Source: Desulfatibacillum sp. (GTDB lineage: Bacteria; Desulfobacterota; Desulfobacteria; Desulfobacterales; SpSt-501). From it: DNA of 64,000 nt. Location of the stretch: assembly GCA_020725555.1 (NCBI GenBank), contig DYEU01000024.1:1-64000 (forward strand), in the 5' to 3' direction. The notes beneath the pieces were generated by a model. That model was given only the letters and a program-made list of their open reading frames with translations. It did no database searches and had not been told where the DNA came from. Shown here one piece after another: positions 44,663-55,938 of the stretch. The position numbers and the translations under genes were made by a program. How positions within the stretch are numbered: the first letter of the stretch is position 1; each line of letters begins with the position of its first letter.

Positions 44663-44914
44663 TCAGTCGCTGAAAAACCCCCACCAGACGAAGGCGGCGA
44701 AGGCCGCGATGGCCGCGGCGGCGGCGAGGTAGGCCTTGAGGTTGAAGGGCTTGCGGGCGAGCCCCGTCGGCGTGACGGGCCCGACGGGCCGGCCGCAGGC
44801 GTGGCAGACATCGGCCTCGAGGGGGAGGTAGGCGAAGCACTCCGGGCACTTCTTGGTCAGGTGAGCCGGCGCCGCGCCCCGAGGCGGCGCCGCCGGACGG
44901 GCGGGTCGGGCCAT
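44663..44914 (-). CDS. Small zinc-ribbon membrane protein
   Basis: 83 residues. A Pro/Ala/Arg-rich start, a zinc ribbon (CPECFAYLPLEADVCHACGRP) and a C-terminal membrane helix (AAAAAIAAFAAFVWWGFF). A strong ggaggcccc site precedes the ATG. It lies 9 bases after ppiD and is likely cotranscribed with it. Function unknown; no named family recognised. Confidence 0.7.
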   Translation of the reverse strand: MARPARPAAPPRGAAPAHLTKKCPECFAYLPLEADVCHACGRPVGPVTPTGLARKPFNLKAYLAAAAAIAAFAAFVWWGFFSD

Positions 44915-44923
44915 GGGGCCTCC

Positions 44924-46816
44924 TCAGCTGAAATCCTTGCGCCGCTCGATCTTGCCGCTGCGGCGCAGGTCGTTCATCCAGGACTCCCAGAGCTGCGCCC
45001 GTTTCTGGCGCAGCAGCTGCTCCCGGATCCGCTCCCGCTCCCGCTCGAGGCCCGCGGGGTCGGGCTCCTGGCGGCCGGCGAAGCGCAGCACACAGGCCCC
45101 CTTCTCGGTCGGCAGCGGCTCCTCGGGTAAAGGGTTGCGCTCGGAGAGGGAAAAGGCCGCACGGTTGACGGCCGGCTCGTGCCCCAGCCCCTCGATCGTG
45201 TCGCTGCGCTGGAAATAGCCCGTCGTGCGGAAGGCGACCCCGTGCCTTTTGGCCGCCGCCTCGAGCGCGGCCCCGCCCCGAAGGTCGGCAAGCAGCGCGC
45301 GCGCCTGCTCAAGCGCACGCTCGGCCTGCTTGCGCCGGACCACGTCCGCCCGGACCTGCGCCTCGACGTCGGGCAGCTCCGGGATGCGCGAGGGCCGGGT
45401 CTCCCGCAGCTGCAGCAGGACGTAGCCGTCGGGGAGATCCAGGATGTCGCTCACCTCGCCGGGGGCGAGCGCGAAGGCCGCGGCCGCGAAGCGCTCCGAA
45501 TCGGCGAGGCCCGCGGGAGGCGCCTCGCGTGGGAAAAAGTCGGTCGTGACCGCCTCGAGGCGGAGCTCGGCCGCCGCCCGGCCGAGATCGCCCGCGGCGA
45601 GCGCGGCGTCGTAGAGGGCCTCCGCCTGGTCGTAGGCAAGGCTTCTCGCCCGCTCGCGCCGGAGCCGCTCGGCGATCTCCTCCTTCACCTCGGCGAAGGC
45701 GCGCGTGCGCTCCGGGTTCACGCGCTCCACCCGGATCAGGTGCCACCCGAACGGCGTGCGCACGGGCTCGCTCACCTCCCCCGGGGCGAGCGCGAAGGCC
45801 GCCTCGGCGAAGGGGGAGACGACGTCCCCCCGGCGGAAGGCGGGGAGCAGCCCGCCCTGGTCCCGGCTGCCCGGGTCCTCGGAGACCTCGCGGGCGAGGG
45901 CCGCGAAGTCCGCGCCCTCGAGGATCCGCCGGCGAAGCTCGGCCAGGCGCGCGCGGGCGGCCTCGACCGCCTCGGCGCCGGCGTCCGCCTCGAGCCGCAG
46001 CAGGATGTGGCGCGCCTCGACGGTCCGCGGGAGCGCGAAGCGCTCGCGGTGTTCTTCGTAGTAGGCCTCGAGTTCCGACTCGTTGAGGGCCACCCGGTCC
46101 CGGAAGCGCTCCGGGTCGAGGCGCACGAACTGCACCCGGACCTCGGCCGGCCGGCGGTAGGCCTCGCGTTTTTCCTCGAAGTGCCGGGCGATCTCCTCGG
46201 CCGTCGCCTGGACGTCGCGAAAGCGCTCGGCCTCGATGCAGGCCCAATCGGCCTTCACGGCGAGGCGGTTCCAGGCGTACCACTCCTCCACCTCGCGCTC
46301 GGAGACCTTGGCGCCGCCGGTCACGACCTGGGCGAGTTTCCGCGCCATCAGCGACTCGCGCTGGAGCGACTCGAAGACCTCGGGCGTCATGCGGTTCAGG
46401 CTCAGGACCTGGCGGTAGCGGCCGGGGTCGAAGCGGCCGTTCGCCTGGAAGGCCTCGATGCGCTGCACCGAGCGCGCAAGCTCCTCGTCGCTCACCTCGA
46501 GCCCGAAGCGCTCGGCCGCCTGCCGCAGCAGCAGCTGGTCGATCAGCTCGTCGAGGGCCCGGTTGGGCAGGTCGAGCGCGCGCAGCATCTCGTCGTTCAG
46601 GGCCGTGCCGAAACTCTGCCGCACCTGGTCGAGCATGCGGTTGTACGTGCGGCGGTAGGCCTCGATGGCCACGGCCTCGCCGTTCACGGTGGCGACGATC
46701 CCCTCCTCGTGGTGGGTCCAGCTGCCGACCCCCCAGAAGATGAAGACCACGACGATGGCGAAGAGCAGGGCCTTGATCATCCAGGTGCCGGCGTGCCGGC
46801 GCATGAAATCGAGCAT
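44924..46816 (-). CDS. ppiD: Periplasmic folding chaperone / peptidyl-prolyl isomerase, PpiD-SurA type
   Basis: 630 residues. An N-terminal cytoplasmic start and membrane anchor ([19 protein letters not shown]), a SurA-like N-domain (about 40-230), a parvulin domain (about 265-365; [45 protein letters not shown]), and a further helical C-terminal part. It folds or quality-controls outer membrane and periplasmic proteins. PpiD is the best match because of the membrane anchor and length. Confidence 0.85.
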   Translation of the reverse strand: MLDFMRRHAGTWMIKALLFAIVVVFIFWGVGSWTHHEEGIVATVNGEAVAIEAYRRTYNRMLDQVRQSFGTALNDEMLRALDLPNRALDELIDQLLLRQAAERFGLEVSDEELARSVQRIEAFQANGRFDPGRYRQVLSLNRMTPEVFESLQRESLMARKLAQVVTGGAKVSEREVEEWYAWNRLAVKADWACIEAERFRDVQATAEEIARHFEEKREAYRRPAEVRVQFVRLDPERFRDRVALNESELEAYYEEHRERFALPRTVEARHILLRLEADAGAEAVEAARARLAELRRRILEGADFAALAREVSEDPGSRDQGGLLPAFRRGDVVSPFAEAAFALAPGEVSEPVRTPFGWHLIRVERVNPERTRAFAEVKEEIAERLRRERARSLAYDQAEALYDAALAAGDLGRAAAELRLEAVTTDFFPREAPPAGLADSERFAAAAFALAPGEVSDILDLPDGYVLLQLRETRPSRIPELPDVEAQVRADVVRRKQAERALEQARALLADLRGGAALEAAAKRHGVAFRTTGYFQRSDTIEGLGHEPAVNRAAFSLSERNPLPEEPLPTEKGACVLRFAGRQEPDPAGLERERERIREQLLRQKRAQLWESWMNDLRRSGKIERRKDFS

Positions 46817-46889
46817 GGTTTGAATTCTCCGATCGCGAGGGGATGGGGGGCCGGGCGGCTCCCGCGGGCGGTCTCCTCCCCGTGGGGTC

Positions 46890-47117
46890 TCACACGATCA
46901 GCCGCAGGTGGGCTTCGCCGCGGCTCACCTTCGTCCCCACGGAGGCCGAGCAGAACGCACAGAGGTACTCGTACTTGTCCCCCTCGGGCAGGACCAGCAG
47001 CAGCCGCTTGCGGACGGGGACCGCCCGCCGGCAGCGCGGGCAGAAGAGCTCGGTGGCGTCGAAATCGCGGTAGGCCCCCGGGGGTCCCCCGAAGGCCCGC
47101 TGCGCATGAGGGTTCAT
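46890..47117 (-). CDS. Small zinc-ribbon protein
   Basis: 75 residues from the ATG at 47117, which has a cggagg site; a longer frame begins upstream but has no such site. Two CxxC pairs ([20 protein letters not shown] ... CAFC) form a predicted zinc ribbon. No further function can be assigned. Confidence 0.6.
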   Translation of the reverse strand: MNPHAQRAFGGPPGAYRDFDATELFCPRCRRAVPVRKRLLLVLPEGDKYEYLCAFCSASVGTKVSRGEAHLRLIV

Positions 47118-47245
47118 CCGCTTCCTCCGTGACATGAAACGTGCCGCGCGGGGCAACCGGCGGCGGACGCGCCGCCGAACCGCAACCCCTGCGGCATCTT
47201 AGAAGCCCGACCCGCCTTTGTCAATGCGCGAAACCGCATTTGCCG

Positions 47246-47274
47246 TTGACAAGCGGGGCCGACTCAAGTAAAAG
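47246..47274 (+). promoter_or_regulatory. Sigma-70-like promoter of the tRNA gene
   Basis: ttgaca (47246-47251), a 17-base spacer and taaaag (47269-47274), ending 18 bases before the tRNA. Strong match to the consensus. Confidence 0.75.
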
Positions 47275-47292
47275 GATTAGATCGATGCGCGT

Positions 47293-47371
<79 letters not shown>

Positions 47372-47475
47372 CCCCCCTTCCCCCCTTTCTGATCCTCCCG
47401 GAAAAGCCGAAAAGGCCGACCTGAAGGCCCCGCTTCCGGTCCCGGCCCCCCGGGCCTTCCCGCCGTGCGCGGCCC

Positions 47476-47505
47476 TTGACATCCCGCGGCGAGATCTCAT
47501 AGGTT
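47476..47505 (+). promoter_or_regulatory. Sigma-70-like promoter of the TRAP operon
   Basis: ttgaca (47476-47481) and taggtt (47500-47505) with an 18-base spacer, about 70 bases upstream of dctP. Confidence 0.55.
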
Positions 47506-47573
47506 AGCCCACTCGGCGTCCCCGGGCGCCGCGTTCGTCTCCATCAACCGCACCACCTGAAGGAGGATTGGGT

Positions 47574-48557
47574 ATGAAGAAGGCGCTACGTTTCGGTTTG
47601 GCGCTCTGCCTGGCGCTCTCCCTCGCCGTTCCGGCCGCGGCCGAGTACAAGGCGACGATGAAGCTCGCCTCGACCCAGAGCATGGAACACCCCTACATGA
47701 TCGGGGCCAAGCAGTTCGCCGACCTGATCAAGGAGCGCACCAACGGCCGCATCGAAATCAAGCTCTACCCCAGCAACCAGCTCGGCAAGGGCGAGCGCGA
47801 GATGACCGAGGGCATCCAGCAGGGCGCGATCGATCTGCTCGTCACCTCGACCGGCCCGCTCGGCGGCTTCAGCCCCTCGATCAACATTCTCGATTTCCCC
47901 TTCCTCTTCCGCGACAACGCCCACGTCGACCTCGTGCTCGACGGCCCGATCGGCAGAAAACTCCTCGACGACTTCGAGAAGGCGAACATCAAGGCGCTCG
48001 CCTTCTGGGAAAACGGCTTCCGCCACCTCACCAACAACAAGGTCTCGGTGAAGAAGGTCGACGACGCCAAGGGCCTGAAGATCCGCACCATGGAAAACAA
48101 GGTCCACCTCGCGGCCTGGAAGGCGGCCGGCCTGAACCCCACGCCCATGGCCTGGGGCGAGGTCTACACCGCGCTCCAGCAGCGGGTCATCGACGGCCAG
48201 GAGAACCCGGTCGCCGTCTACTACGCCTCCAAGTTCTGGGACGTGCAGAAGCACTTCTCGCTCACCGCCCACGTCTACTCCCCCTCCCCCTTCCTGATGA
48301 GCAAGAAGACCTTCGACGCCATGCCCAAGCCGGACCAGGAGCTCTTCGTGAAGACGGCCTACGAGGTGGCCAAGTTCCAGCGCAAGGTCAACCGCGACGC
48401 CGAGGAGGACAAGCTCAAGGAGATCGCCAGCAAGGGCGTCACCGTGGTCCGCGACGTCGACCGGGAGAGCTTCAAGAAAGCCATGTCCCCGATCTACGAC
48501 CAGTTCAGCGACCAGTTCGCCAAGTCGGACATCGAAGCCATCATGAACGCGAAATGA
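47574..48557 (+). CDS. dctP: TRAP transporter substrate-binding protein (DctP family)
   Basis: 327 residues. Signal peptide MKKALRFGLALCLALSLAVPAAA, then a DctP-type periplasmic binding fold (TMKLASTQSMEHPYMIGAKQ, TEGIQQGAIDLLVTSTGPLG, ENGFRHLTNNKV, GLKIRTMENKVH, QRVIDGQENPV). It binds an organic anion, often a C4-dicarboxylate or related acid; the conserved Arg in KIRTMEN suggests a carboxylate. The ATG at 47574 is seven bases after an aggagg; a TTG at 47568 is the alternative. A strong hairpin follows before dctQ. Confidence 0.9.
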   Translation: MKKALRFGLALCLALSLAVPAAAEYKATMKLASTQSMEHPYMIGAKQFADLIKERTNGRIEIKLYPSNQLGKGEREMTEGIQQGAIDLLVTSTGPLGGFSPSINILDFPFLFRDNAHVDLVLDGPIGRKLLDDFEKANIKALAFWENGFRHLTNNKVSVKKVDDAKGLKIRTMENKVHLAAWKAAGLNPTPMAWGEVYTALQQRVIDGQENPVAVYYASKFWDVQKHFSLTAHVYSPSPFLMSKKTFDAMPKPDQELFVKTAYEVAKFQRKVNRDAEEDKLKEIASKGVTVVRDVDRESFKKAMSPIYDQFSDQFAKSDIEAIMNAK

Positions 48558-48575
48558 CCGGCGTCGCCGGTTTGC

Positions 48576-48614
48576 CGCGGGCGCCCCGGCCGCCGGCCGG
48601 CGGGGGCGCCCGCG
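48576..48614 (+). terminator. Intercistronic hairpin between dctP and dctQ
   Basis: Perfect 12-base arms cgcgggcgcccc (48576-48587) and ggggcgcccgcg (48603-48614) around a 15-base loop, followed by ttccgtttccg. It is probably a partial terminator or attenuator, giving more binding protein than membrane subunits. Confidence 0.75.
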
Positions 48615-48643
48615 TTCCGTTTCCGTAGACAGGCAGGGCTTCC

Positions 48644-49135
48644 ATGCGGGTGCTGCAGGCGGTCAATCGGGTCCTCGTTTCCTTCGGCAGCTGGGGGACG
48701 ATCCTCTTCATGGCCGTGATCGGGGTCGTCATCCCCTATGAGGTGATCGGGCGCTACCTCTTCCAGAAGATGACCATCTGGTCCGGGGAGGTCTCGACCT
48801 ACTCCCTCGCCTGGGCCTCGATGCTGGGCGGCGCGGTGGGGCTCAAAAAAGGCTACCAGGTGCGCATGGACTCGGTCGTCGGGGCCGTGCCCCCGGGGCT
48901 GGCGCGCGTCTTCAAGTTCTTCGCCTACCTCGCAGCCCTCTTCTTCTTCGCCATGATGTTCGGCTTCGGGCTCTTCCAGACGATCTACAACTGGAAGCAG
49001 ACCTCGCCCGCCATCGGCCTGGTGATGAGCATCCCCTACGCCGCGCTGCCCACCGGCTTCTTCATCATGTTCATGCTCACCCTCGAGGAGTTTCTCGCCT
49101 TCCTCGGCGTCGGCGCGAAAGGATCCGCGGCATGA
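48644..49135 (+). CDS. dctQ: TRAP transporter small membrane subunit (DctQ)
   Basis: 163 residues with four membrane helices; conserved [19 protein letters not shown] and [19 protein letters not shown]. Forms the transporter with DctM. Its stop overlaps the dctM ATG by four bases (ATGA). Confidence 0.92.
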   Translation: MRVLQAVNRVLVSFGSWGTILFMAVIGVVIPYEVIGRYLFQKMTIWSGEVSTYSLAWASMLGGAVGLKKGYQVRMDSVVGAVPPGLARVFKFFAYLAALFFFAMMFGFGLFQTIYNWKQTSPAIGLVMSIPYAALPTGFFIMFMLTLEEFLAFLGVGAKGSAA

Positions 49136-50412
49136 TCGCCGTCTTCGCCATCAGCTTCCTCGGGTTGCTCTGCATCTCGGCGCCGATCACGGTCGCCCTG
49201 GGGGGCTCCGCCCTCGCCTACGCCCTGATCAGCGGCGATGTGCCGATCACGACCCTCATCCAGACCACCTTCGGCGGGCTCGCCACCTTCCCGCTGCTCG
49301 CGATCCCCCTCTTCATGCTCGCCGGCAACCTGATGAACGAGGGCGGGATCACCCCCGACCTCGTGCGCTTTGCGCGGCTGCTCCTCGGCCACATCCGCGG
49401 CGGGCTGGGGCTCGCCACGATCCTCGCCTGCGCCATCTTCGCCGCCATCTCCGGCGCGGCCGTGGCCACCGCCGTCGCCATCGGGGTCGTCATGATCCCG
49501 GCGATGAAGGAGGCGGGCTACGACGAGGAGGTCGGCGCGGCGATGACCTCGGTCGCCTCCTGCATGGGGCCCATCATCCCGCCGAGCATCCCCTTCATCA
49601 TCTACGGGGTCGCGGCCAACATCTCGGTCGGGGCCCTGTTTTTGGGCGGGGTCTTCCCGGGGCTGCTCCTCGGGCTCTCTCTCATGCTCTACATGTACTT
49701 CGTCGCCCGCAAGCGGAACTACCCCATCGACCCCCCGACCCCCCTCCGGGAGCTCGGGATCGCGGCCTGGAAGGCCCTCCCCGCGCTCTTCATGCCGATC
49801 CTCATCATGGGCGGGATCCTGAGCGGGATCTTCACCCCGACCGAGGCGGCCGGGGTGACCGTCATCTACGCCGTGCTCGTCGGGACCTTCGTCTACCGCA
49901 AGCTCCGCCTGCGGCGGATCCCGGCCGTCCTCCTGCAGGCGGGGCTCGAATCCGGGATGGTGATGCTCCTGATCGCCCTCTCCGAGCCCTTCTCCTGGAT
50001 CGTGGCCGCCGACCAGATCCCGCAGCTGCTGATCGACTGGATCTCCAAGCTCACGACCTCGCCCTATGCGATCCTGCTTCTGATCAACGTCTTTCTCCTG
50101 CTCCTCGGCATCCCCATCGAGACCGCCCCCGGCATCGTCATCGTCACCCCGGTGCTCGCCCCGATCGCGGCCTCCATGGGGATCGACCCCGTGCACATCG
50201 GGATCGTGATCTGCCTGAACCTTGTTCTCGGGCTCGTCACCCCGCCGGTCGGGGCCGTGCTCTTCGCCATCTGCGGCGTGGCCAACATCTCGCTCGACAA
50301 GCTCGGCAAGGCCGTCTGGAAACCCTTCTTCGTCGCCCTCGTCGTGCTGGCGATCGTGACCTACGTGCCCTGGCTGAGCACCTGGCTCCCCAAGACGTTC
50401 CTCGGCTACTGA
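49132..50412 (+). CDS. dctM: TRAP transporter large permease (DctM)
   Basis: 426 residues, about 12 membrane helices, typical DctM motifs ([71 protein letters not shown]). It forms a sodium-driven uptake system with DctP and DctQ for a carboxylate not identifiable from sequence alone. Confidence 0.94.
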   Translation: MIAVFAISFLGLLCISAPITVALGGSALAYALISGDVPITTLIQTTFGGLATFPLLAIPLFMLAGNLMNEGGITPDLVRFARLLLGHIRGGLGLATILACAIFAAISGAAVATAVAIGVVMIPAMKEAGYDEEVGAAMTSVASCMGPIIPPSIPFIIYGVAANISVGALFLGGVFPGLLLGLSLMLYMYFVARKRNYPIDPPTPLRELGIAAWKALPALFMPILIMGGILSGIFTPTEAAGVTVIYAVLVGTFVYRKLRLRRIPAVLLQAGLESGMVMLLIALSEPFSWIVAADQIPQLLIDWISKLTTSPYAILLLINVFLLLLGIPIETAPGIVIVTPVLAPIAASMGIDPVHIGIVICLNLVLGLVTPPVGAVLFAICGVANISLDKLGKAVWKPFFVALVVLAIVTYVPWLSTWLPKTFLGY

Positions 50413-50427
50413 CCCCGATCGGAAACC

Positions 50428-50447
50428 GGGCGGCCTTCCGGCCGCCC
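50428..50447 (+). terminator. Hairpin after dctM
   Basis: Perfect eight-base arms gggcggcc/ggccgccc with a ttcc loop, 15 bases after the dctM stop. No U-run follows, so termination is likely incomplete or factor-dependent. Confidence 0.55.
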
Positions 50448-50492
50448 TCCCCGGCGGGCTCCCCGCAACCGCCGCCCCCAGGAGGTCGACCC

Positions 50493-52187
50493 ATGGCATC
50501 CGCCGCCGAACCCCGCGGCCCCTTGCGCTCCTCGATCATGACCCGCGGCCTCGACCGCGCCACCCACCGCGCGCTCCTGTACTCGATGGGCTGGCGGGCC
50601 GAGCACCTCGAAAAGCCGATCGTCGCCGTGGTCAACTCGTTCAACGAGCTCATGCCCGGCCACGTGCACCTGAACGCGCTCTGCCAGGCGGTCAAGCTCG
50701 GGGTCGCCGAGGCGGGCGGGCTGCCGCTCGAATTCCCGACGATCGCCGTCTGCGACGGGCTCGCCACCGGCCACGCCGGGATGCGCATGCCCATGCCCAG
50801 CCGCGAGCTCATCGCCGACTCGGTCGAGATCATGATCACGGCGCACGCCTTCGACGCCCTGGTGCTCATCACCAACTGCGACAAGGTGACGCCGGGGATG
50901 CTCATGGCCGCGGCCCGCCTGAACCTCCCCGCCCTGCTCCTCGCCGGCGGGCCGATGGACACGGGCTGCTTCTGCGGCCAACGCGTCTGCTACAACGACC
51001 TCATGGAGGCCGAGGGCCGGGTCGAGCGCGGGCAGATGTCCCCCGAGGAGCTCGCCCGGCTCGAGGAGGTGGCCGTCTGGGGTCCCGGCGCCTGCGCCAT
51101 GATGGGCACGGCGAACTCGATGAACATCCTGACCGAGGCCCTGGGGATGACCCTGCCCGACGGCGCGCTCACGCCGGCGACCTCCGGGGCGCGCCTGGCG
51201 CTCGCGCGCCGCGCGGGGCGGGCGATCCTCGAGCTCCACGCCCGCAACCTCCGGCCGCGGGACATCCTCACGCGGGAGGCCTTCGAAAACGCGCTCGCCG
51301 TCGACATGGCCGTCGGCGGCTCGACGAACACCTGCCTGCATCTCCCGGCGATCGCCCACGCCGCCGGGGTCGAACTGGGGCTCGAGGATTTCGCCCGCGC
51401 CGCCTCGCGCTACCCGCACCTCGTGCTCCTCAAGCCGGCCGGCAGGCATTTCCCGCTCGACTTCTACAACGCGGGCGGGGTGCCCGCCCTGATGAAGGAG
51501 CTCCTCGACCGGGGCCTTCTCCGCGGGGACGGCCTCACCGTGACCGGCCGCACCGTGGCCGAAAATCTCGAAGGCCGCCGCATCCTGGACCCCGAGGTGA
51601 TCCGGCCCGTCGCCTCCCCCTTGAGCCCGACGGGCGGGATCGCCGTCCTGCGGGGCAGCCTCGCCCCCGGCGGCGCGGTCGTCAAGCGGGCGGCCGTCGC
51701 CCCCGCCATGCTGCGCCATGCGGGCCCGGCGCGGGTCTTCGAGCAGGAGGAAGAGGCGCTCGGTGCGATCTTCGGCGGCCGCATCCGTCCGGGCGACGTG
51801 GTCGTCATCCGCTACGAGGGACCCCAGGGGGGACCGGGGATGCGCGAGCAGCTCCTGCCCACCTCGGCGCTGATCGGCATGGGCCTGGGCGAATCGGTCG
51901 CCCTGGTGACCGACGGCCGTTTCTCGGGGGCGACCCGCGGGGCCTGCGTCGGCCACGTCACCCCGGAAGCCTATGCGGGCGGGCCGATCGCCCTCGTGCA
52001 GGAGGGGGACCGGATCGAGATCGACATCCCGGCGGGCCGGATCGAACTCGCCGTGCCCGCCCCGGAGCTCGAGCGCCGGCGGGCGGCGTGGCGACTTCCC
52101 GAGCGGCTGGCCCTCGAGCCGGGAAGCCTCCTCGAGCGCTACCGCCGGCTCGTCGGCCCCGCCGACCGCGGCTGCATCCTCGGCTGA
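50493..52187 (+). CDS. ilvD: Dihydroxy-acid dehydratase
   Basis: 564 residues, IlvD/Edd family. [11 protein letters not shown] and [15 protein letters not shown] carry the two Fe-S cysteines, and [16 protein letters not shown] is a C-terminal active-site motif. The N-terminal motif is [13 protein letters not shown] as in the E. coli-type enzyme (Gly where the [2Fe-2S] type has Cys). It catalyses the dehydration step in valine, leucine and isoleucine synthesis. Other members act on sugar acids; the branched-chain role is the best guess. An aggagg site precedes the ATG. No other ilv genes are present. Confidence 0.9.
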   Translation: MASAAEPRGPLRSSIMTRGLDRATHRALLYSMGWRAEHLEKPIVAVVNSFNELMPGHVHLNALCQAVKLGVAEAGGLPLEFPTIAVCDGLATGHAGMRMPMPSRELIADSVEIMITAHAFDALVLITNCDKVTPGMLMAAARLNLPALLLAGGPMDTGCFCGQRVCYNDLMEAEGRVERGQMSPEELARLEEVAVWGPGACAMMGTANSMNILTEALGMTLPDGALTPATSGARLALARRAGRAILELHARNLRPRDILTREAFENALAVDMAVGGSTNTCLHLPAIAHAAGVELGLEDFARAASRYPHLVLLKPAGRHFPLDFYNAGGVPALMKELLDRGLLRGDGLTVTGRTVAENLEGRRILDPEVIRPVASPLSPTGGIAVLRGSLAPGGAVVKRAAVAPAMLRHAGPARVFEQEEEALGAIFGGRIRPGDVVVIRYEGPQGGPGMREQLLPTSALIGMGLGESVALVTDGRFSGATRGACVGHVTPEAYAGGPIALVQEGDRIEIDIPAGRIELAVPAPELERRRAAWRLPERLALEPGSLLERYRRLVGPADRGCILG

Positions 52188-52226
52188 GGGGGCGGCCCCC
52201 CGGCGCAAGGCCGAAGCCCCCGTTTC

Positions 52227-52255
52227 TTGACTTGCCTCACCGCTTGGCATAAGGA
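52227..52255 (+). promoter_or_regulatory. Sigma-70-like promoter of the EF-G gene
   Basis: ttgact (52227-52232), 17-base spacer, taagga (52250-52255), about 75 bases upstream of the ATG at 52331. Confidence 0.6.
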
Positions 52256-52330
52256 TGCGCTTCTCCGGGCGCGCCGCCCCCGGGGCCACCGCCGTGGCCC
52301 CGGCCGGCCGGGCGCGGCCCGCGGTCCGCC

Positions 52331-54358
52331 ATGAAAAAGACGAAGATCAGCGCCGTCCGCAACATCGGGATCATCGCCCACATCGACGCCGGCAAGACGA
52401 CGGTGACGGAGCGGATCCTCTTTTACACCGGCCGCTCGCACAAGCTGGGCGAGGTCCACGACGGCGAGGCGGTCATGGACTGGATGCCCGACGAGCAGGA
52501 GCGCGGCATCACGATCACCTCCGCGGTCACGACCTGCCCCTGGCAGGACGTCGAGATCCACCTCATCGACACGCCGGGCCACGTGGACTTCACGATCGAG
52601 GTGGAGCGCTCGCTGCGCGTGCTCGACGGCGCCGTGGGCGTCTTCAGCGCGGTGGAGGGGGTCGAGCCGCAGTCGGAGACGGTCTGGCGCCAGGCGGACA
52701 AGTACCGCGTCCCCAAGATCGCCTTCCTCAACAAGATGGACCGCGTGGGCGCGGACTTCTTCGGCACGGTGGAGATGATGCAGGCCAGGCTGAACGCCCG
52801 CCCCCTGCTGCTTCAGCTCCCCGTGGGCAGCGGCGAGACGTTCCGCGGCGTGATCGATCTGTTGCAGATGAAGCGCATCGAGTGGGACGAGGCCTCCCTG
52901 GGGACGGTGTTTCGGACCGAGGAGATCCCCGCGGAGCTGGCCGCCCAGGCGGCCGAGTACCGCGAGCGGCTGGTCGCCGCCGCGGCCGAGTTCGACGAGG
53001 GGTTGATGGAGGCCTACCTCTCGGAGCAGCCGATCGCGACGGCCGAGCTGCTCGCCGCGATCCGGCGGGCCACGATCCGCCTCGAGCTCGTCCCCGTCCT
53101 CTGCGGCGCCGCCCTGCGCAACAAGGGGATCCAGCCGCTCCTCGACGCCGTGGCGCGCTTTCTCCCCAGCCCGCTCGACATCCCCCCGGCGCGCGGCGTC
53201 CACCCCGAAACCGGCGAACCGGTCGAGGTGCACGCGCGCGAGTCCGACCCCCTGGTCGCGCTGATCTTCAAGGTCTCCCTGATGGAGGGGCGCAAGCTCT
53301 GCTTTGCGCGCCTCTACAGCGGCAGGCTGAAGGCCGGGGCGGAGGTCTACAACGCCACCCTCCGCCGCAAGGAGAAGGTCGCCCGCCTGCTCCGCATGCA
53401 CGCCAACAAGCGCGAGCGGATCGAGGAAGCCTCCGCCGGGAGCATCATCGGGATCATGGGGCTCAAGGACTCCTCGACCGGGGACACGCTCTGCACGGTC
53501 GAACACCCCGTGATGCTCGAGCGGATCGAGGCCTACGAGCCGGTGATCTCGGTGGCGGTCGAACCCAAGACCCACGCCGACCAGGAGAAACTCGACGAGA
53601 TCCTCGAGAAGTTCACGGCCGAGGACCCCACGCTGCGGGTGCGCAAGGACGAGGACACCGGCCAGACGATCCTCTCGGGGATGGGGGAGCTGCATCTCGA
53701 GATCGTGACCAGCCGCATGCAGCGCGAATTCAACACCAACGTGAACGTGGGCCGGCCCCAGGTCGTCTACCGCGAGACGATCGACGCCCCGGCCCGGGCC
53801 GCGGCCGTCTTCGACCGCGACATCGCCGGGACCCGCCACGTCGCCGAGGTGGAAATCGAGGTCCGGCCGCTCCCCCGCGGCGCGGGCGCCGCCTTCACCG
53901 CGGCGATCCCCGCCGAGAGCCTCCCCGCCGCCTTCGTCGAGGCCGCCCGCAAGGGGGCGATGTCGGCGCTGGAAAGCGGCCCGGTATCGGGCTACCCCGT
54001 GGTGGACGTCGCCGTTTGGCTCGTGCGGGCCGCGCTGCAGGAGAACGCCAGCGAGCTCGCCTTCACCGTCGCCGCCTCCATGGCCTGCCGCGACGCCCTC
54101 GGCCGGGGGGCACCCGTTCTGCTCGAGCCGATCATGACCGCCGAGGTCCTCGTCCCGGACGCCTTCCTGGGGGAGGTGATCGGCGATCTCAACGCGCGCA
54201 ACGGCAAGATCGAGTCGATCGAGCACCGGGCCGGCCTCCAGGTGGTGACCGTGACCGTGCCGCTTTCGCGCATGTTCGGCTACTCGACCGCGCTGCGCTC
54301 GGCCACCCAGGGACGCGGCACCTTCACCATGCAGTTTGCGCGCTTCGACCGGCCGTAA
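52331..54358 (+). CDS. Elongation factor G paralogue (EF-G-like)
   Basis: 675 residues. The GTPase domain has AHIDAGKTT (16-24), [17 protein letters not shown] and NKMD; domains II-V follow ([28 protein letters not shown], and a C-terminal [13 protein letters not shown]). EF-G translocates tRNA and mRNA on the ribosome. It stands alone, away from the str operon (rpsL-rpsG-fusA-tuf), and has divergent domain IV/V features. So it is probably a second EF-G (EF-G2 type) rather than the housekeeping copy. Confidence 0.85.
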   Translation: MKKTKISAVRNIGIIAHIDAGKTTVTERILFYTGRSHKLGEVHDGEAVMDWMPDEQERGITITSAVTTCPWQDVEIHLIDTPGHVDFTIEVERSLRVLDGAVGVFSAVEGVEPQSETVWRQADKYRVPKIAFLNKMDRVGADFFGTVEMMQARLNARPLLLQLPVGSGETFRGVIDLLQMKRIEWDEASLGTVFRTEEIPAELAAQAAEYRERLVAAAAEFDEGLMEAYLSEQPIATAELLAAIRRATIRLELVPVLCGAALRNKGIQPLLDAVARFLPSPLDIPPARGVHPETGEPVEVHARESDPLVALIFKVSLMEGRKLCFARLYSGRLKAGAEVYNATLRRKEKVARLLRMHANKRERIEEASAGSIIGIMGLKDSSTGDTLCTVEHPVMLERIEAYEPVISVAVEPKTHADQEKLDEILEKFTAEDPTLRVRKDEDTGQTILSGMGELHLEIVTSRMQREFNTNVNVGRPQVVYRETIDAPARAAAVFDRDIAGTRHVAEVEIEVRPLPRGAGAAFTAAIPAESLPAAFVEAARKGAMSALESGPVSGYPVVDVAVWLVRAALQENASELAFTVAASMACRDALGRGAPVLLEPIMTAEVLVPDAFLGEVIGDLNARNGKIESIEHRAGLQVVTVTVPLSRMFGYSTALRSATQGRGTFTMQFARFDRP

Positions 54359-54371
54359 GGCCCGCCCCCCT

Positions 54372-55808
54372 TTAGCCGTCCTGCATCTTCTTTTCGGCCT
54401 GGATTTCGCGCTCGGCGTTCTGGAGCCCCTGCAGGAGGCGCTCGCGCAGGTCGCTCTCGGCGGCATGGCGCAGCCCGTTGCGAAACTGGATCGCCGCGGT
54501 TTTGAAGTCCCGGGATTTGAAGTGGTAGACCCCGAGCGTGTAGTGGGCCTCGCCCAGGCGGCCCTCCCGGCCCAGGGCCTGGCCCAGGAAGTAGTGCCCC
54601 TCGCGGAAATCGGGCGCGGCCCGCGTGAGCTCGCGGAAGAGCGCGATCGCCTCCTCGGGCCGTCCCGTCTCCTGGCGTACGCGGCCGAGGAAGAGCAGCG
54701 TGTCCGGATCCTGGGGAAGCCGGCGGAGGGCGGTTTCCAGAAGCGAGGCGGCCTCCTCGAGCCTTCCCGCCTGGAAGTAGGCCCTGCCCAGGTCGCGCAG
54801 CAGCCAGGGGTTGAAGGCATCCTTGGCGAGCAGCCGCTGGAACTCGGCGCCGGCCTCGGCGGGGCGGTTCAATTTCAACAGCAAAAGCGCGCGGCGATGC
54901 CGCGCGAGCGCCTGGTCCGGCTCCCGCGCCAGGATCTCCTCCTGCCGAGCGAGCTCGGCGGAGGGGTCGGTCGTTTCGGTGAGGATCCGCGTGAGAAACC
55001 GCTCCCACGCCGCCGGGTCGCCCTGCCGGCCTTTCCGCCCGGCCTCCGGGTGTTCCTCGATCCAGTTGGCGATGGCCGCGATGCGGTCCTCGATCGCCGG
55101 GTGGGTGAGCATGTAGGTCGGCACCTGGCCCTTGCCGAAGGCCTGCCGGGCGCGGATCTTGCGCAGGGTGGCGAGCAGCCCCTCGGCCCCGTAGCCCGCC
55201 TCCCGCAAATACTGGAGCCCTAGGTGGTCGGCCTGGGACTCGTTTTCGCGGCTGAAGGCGAGCTGGATCGTCGCCCCCGCCGCGGCCGAGCCCATCATGG
55301 TGGCCGTGGCGGCGGCCCCGCTCCCGGCGGCGACCCCCAGGAGCATCCCCGCCGCCATGCCCGCGAGCTGGGCCCAGCCCACCTTCTTGGCGAGATCGAT
55401 CTTCTGCGAGATGTGGCGGCAGGCCACGTGGGCGATCTCGTGGCCGAGGATGCCCGCGAGCTCCTCCTCGCCCTCCATGGCCGCGATCAGCCCGCTGTAG
55501 ATGAAGACGTGCCCCGCGGGGGTGGCGAAGGCGTTGAAGGCGTCCTGCTGGATCACGTAGAAGCGGTACCGGAAGGGCTGGTCGGAGAGCCCGGCGAGAA
55601 GCCGCCGTCCCACGCGGTCCACGTAGGCGGTGATGTAGGGGTCGTCGATCACGGGCATCCGGCGGAAGATGTAGCGCAGGATCTCCTGCGAAAGCTCCTC
55701 TTCCTCGCGGAAGGTGATCGCCCCGGCGGGCGGCAAGGGAAGCAGGCTCGCCGCCAGCAAAAGCACGAGCAGGCGCTTCCATCGGCCGAAGGGCGGGGTC
55801 GTGGGCAT
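54372..55808 (-). CDS. M48-family zinc metalloprotease with TPR repeats (BepA-like)
   Basis: 478 residues with an N-terminal signal peptide (RLLVLLLAASLLPLPPAGA). Zinc motif HEIAH at 123-127 with a downstream Glu ligand in NESQADHLGLQYL. The C-terminal half (about 270-460) consists of TPR-like repeats (LAREPDQALARHRRALLLLK, AESDLRERLLQGLQ). BepA/YfgC proteins act in the periplasm on outer membrane protein assembly and quality control. The gene converges with fusA-like and is divergent from parA. Confidence 0.88.
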   Translation of the reverse strand: MPTTPPFGRWKRLLVLLLAASLLPLPPAGAITFREEEELSQEILRYIFRRMPVIDDPYITAYVDRVGRRLLAGLSDQPFRYRFYVIQQDAFNAFATPAGHVFIYSGLIAAMEGEEELAGILGHEIAHVACRHISQKIDLAKKVGWAQLAGMAAGMLLGVAAGSGAAATATMMGSAAAGATIQLAFSRENESQADHLGLQYLREAGYGAEGLLATLRKIRARQAFGKGQVPTYMLTHPAIEDRIAAIANWIEEHPEAGRKGRQGDPAAWERFLTRILTETTDPSAELARQEEILAREPDQALARHRRALLLLKLNRPAEAGAEFQRLLAKDAFNPWLLRDLGRAYFQAGRLEEAASLLETALRRLPQDPDTLLFLGRVRQETGRPEEAIALFRELTRAAPDFREGHYFLGQALGREGRLGEAHYTLGVYHFKSRDFKTAAIQFRNGLRHAAESDLRERLLQGLQNAEREIQAEKKMQDG

Positions 55809-55938
55809 GGTCGTTTCGTCTCTTCCGGGGGGGCGCCCGTTTCCGCGCGCACGGCGCGGTCAGGCGCCGTCCCCCGGCCTGAATATCGCACAGTTTCGCA
55901 TTCTTTTCAAAGCGCGGGTTTTGTGGTAGAGCCGCCCC

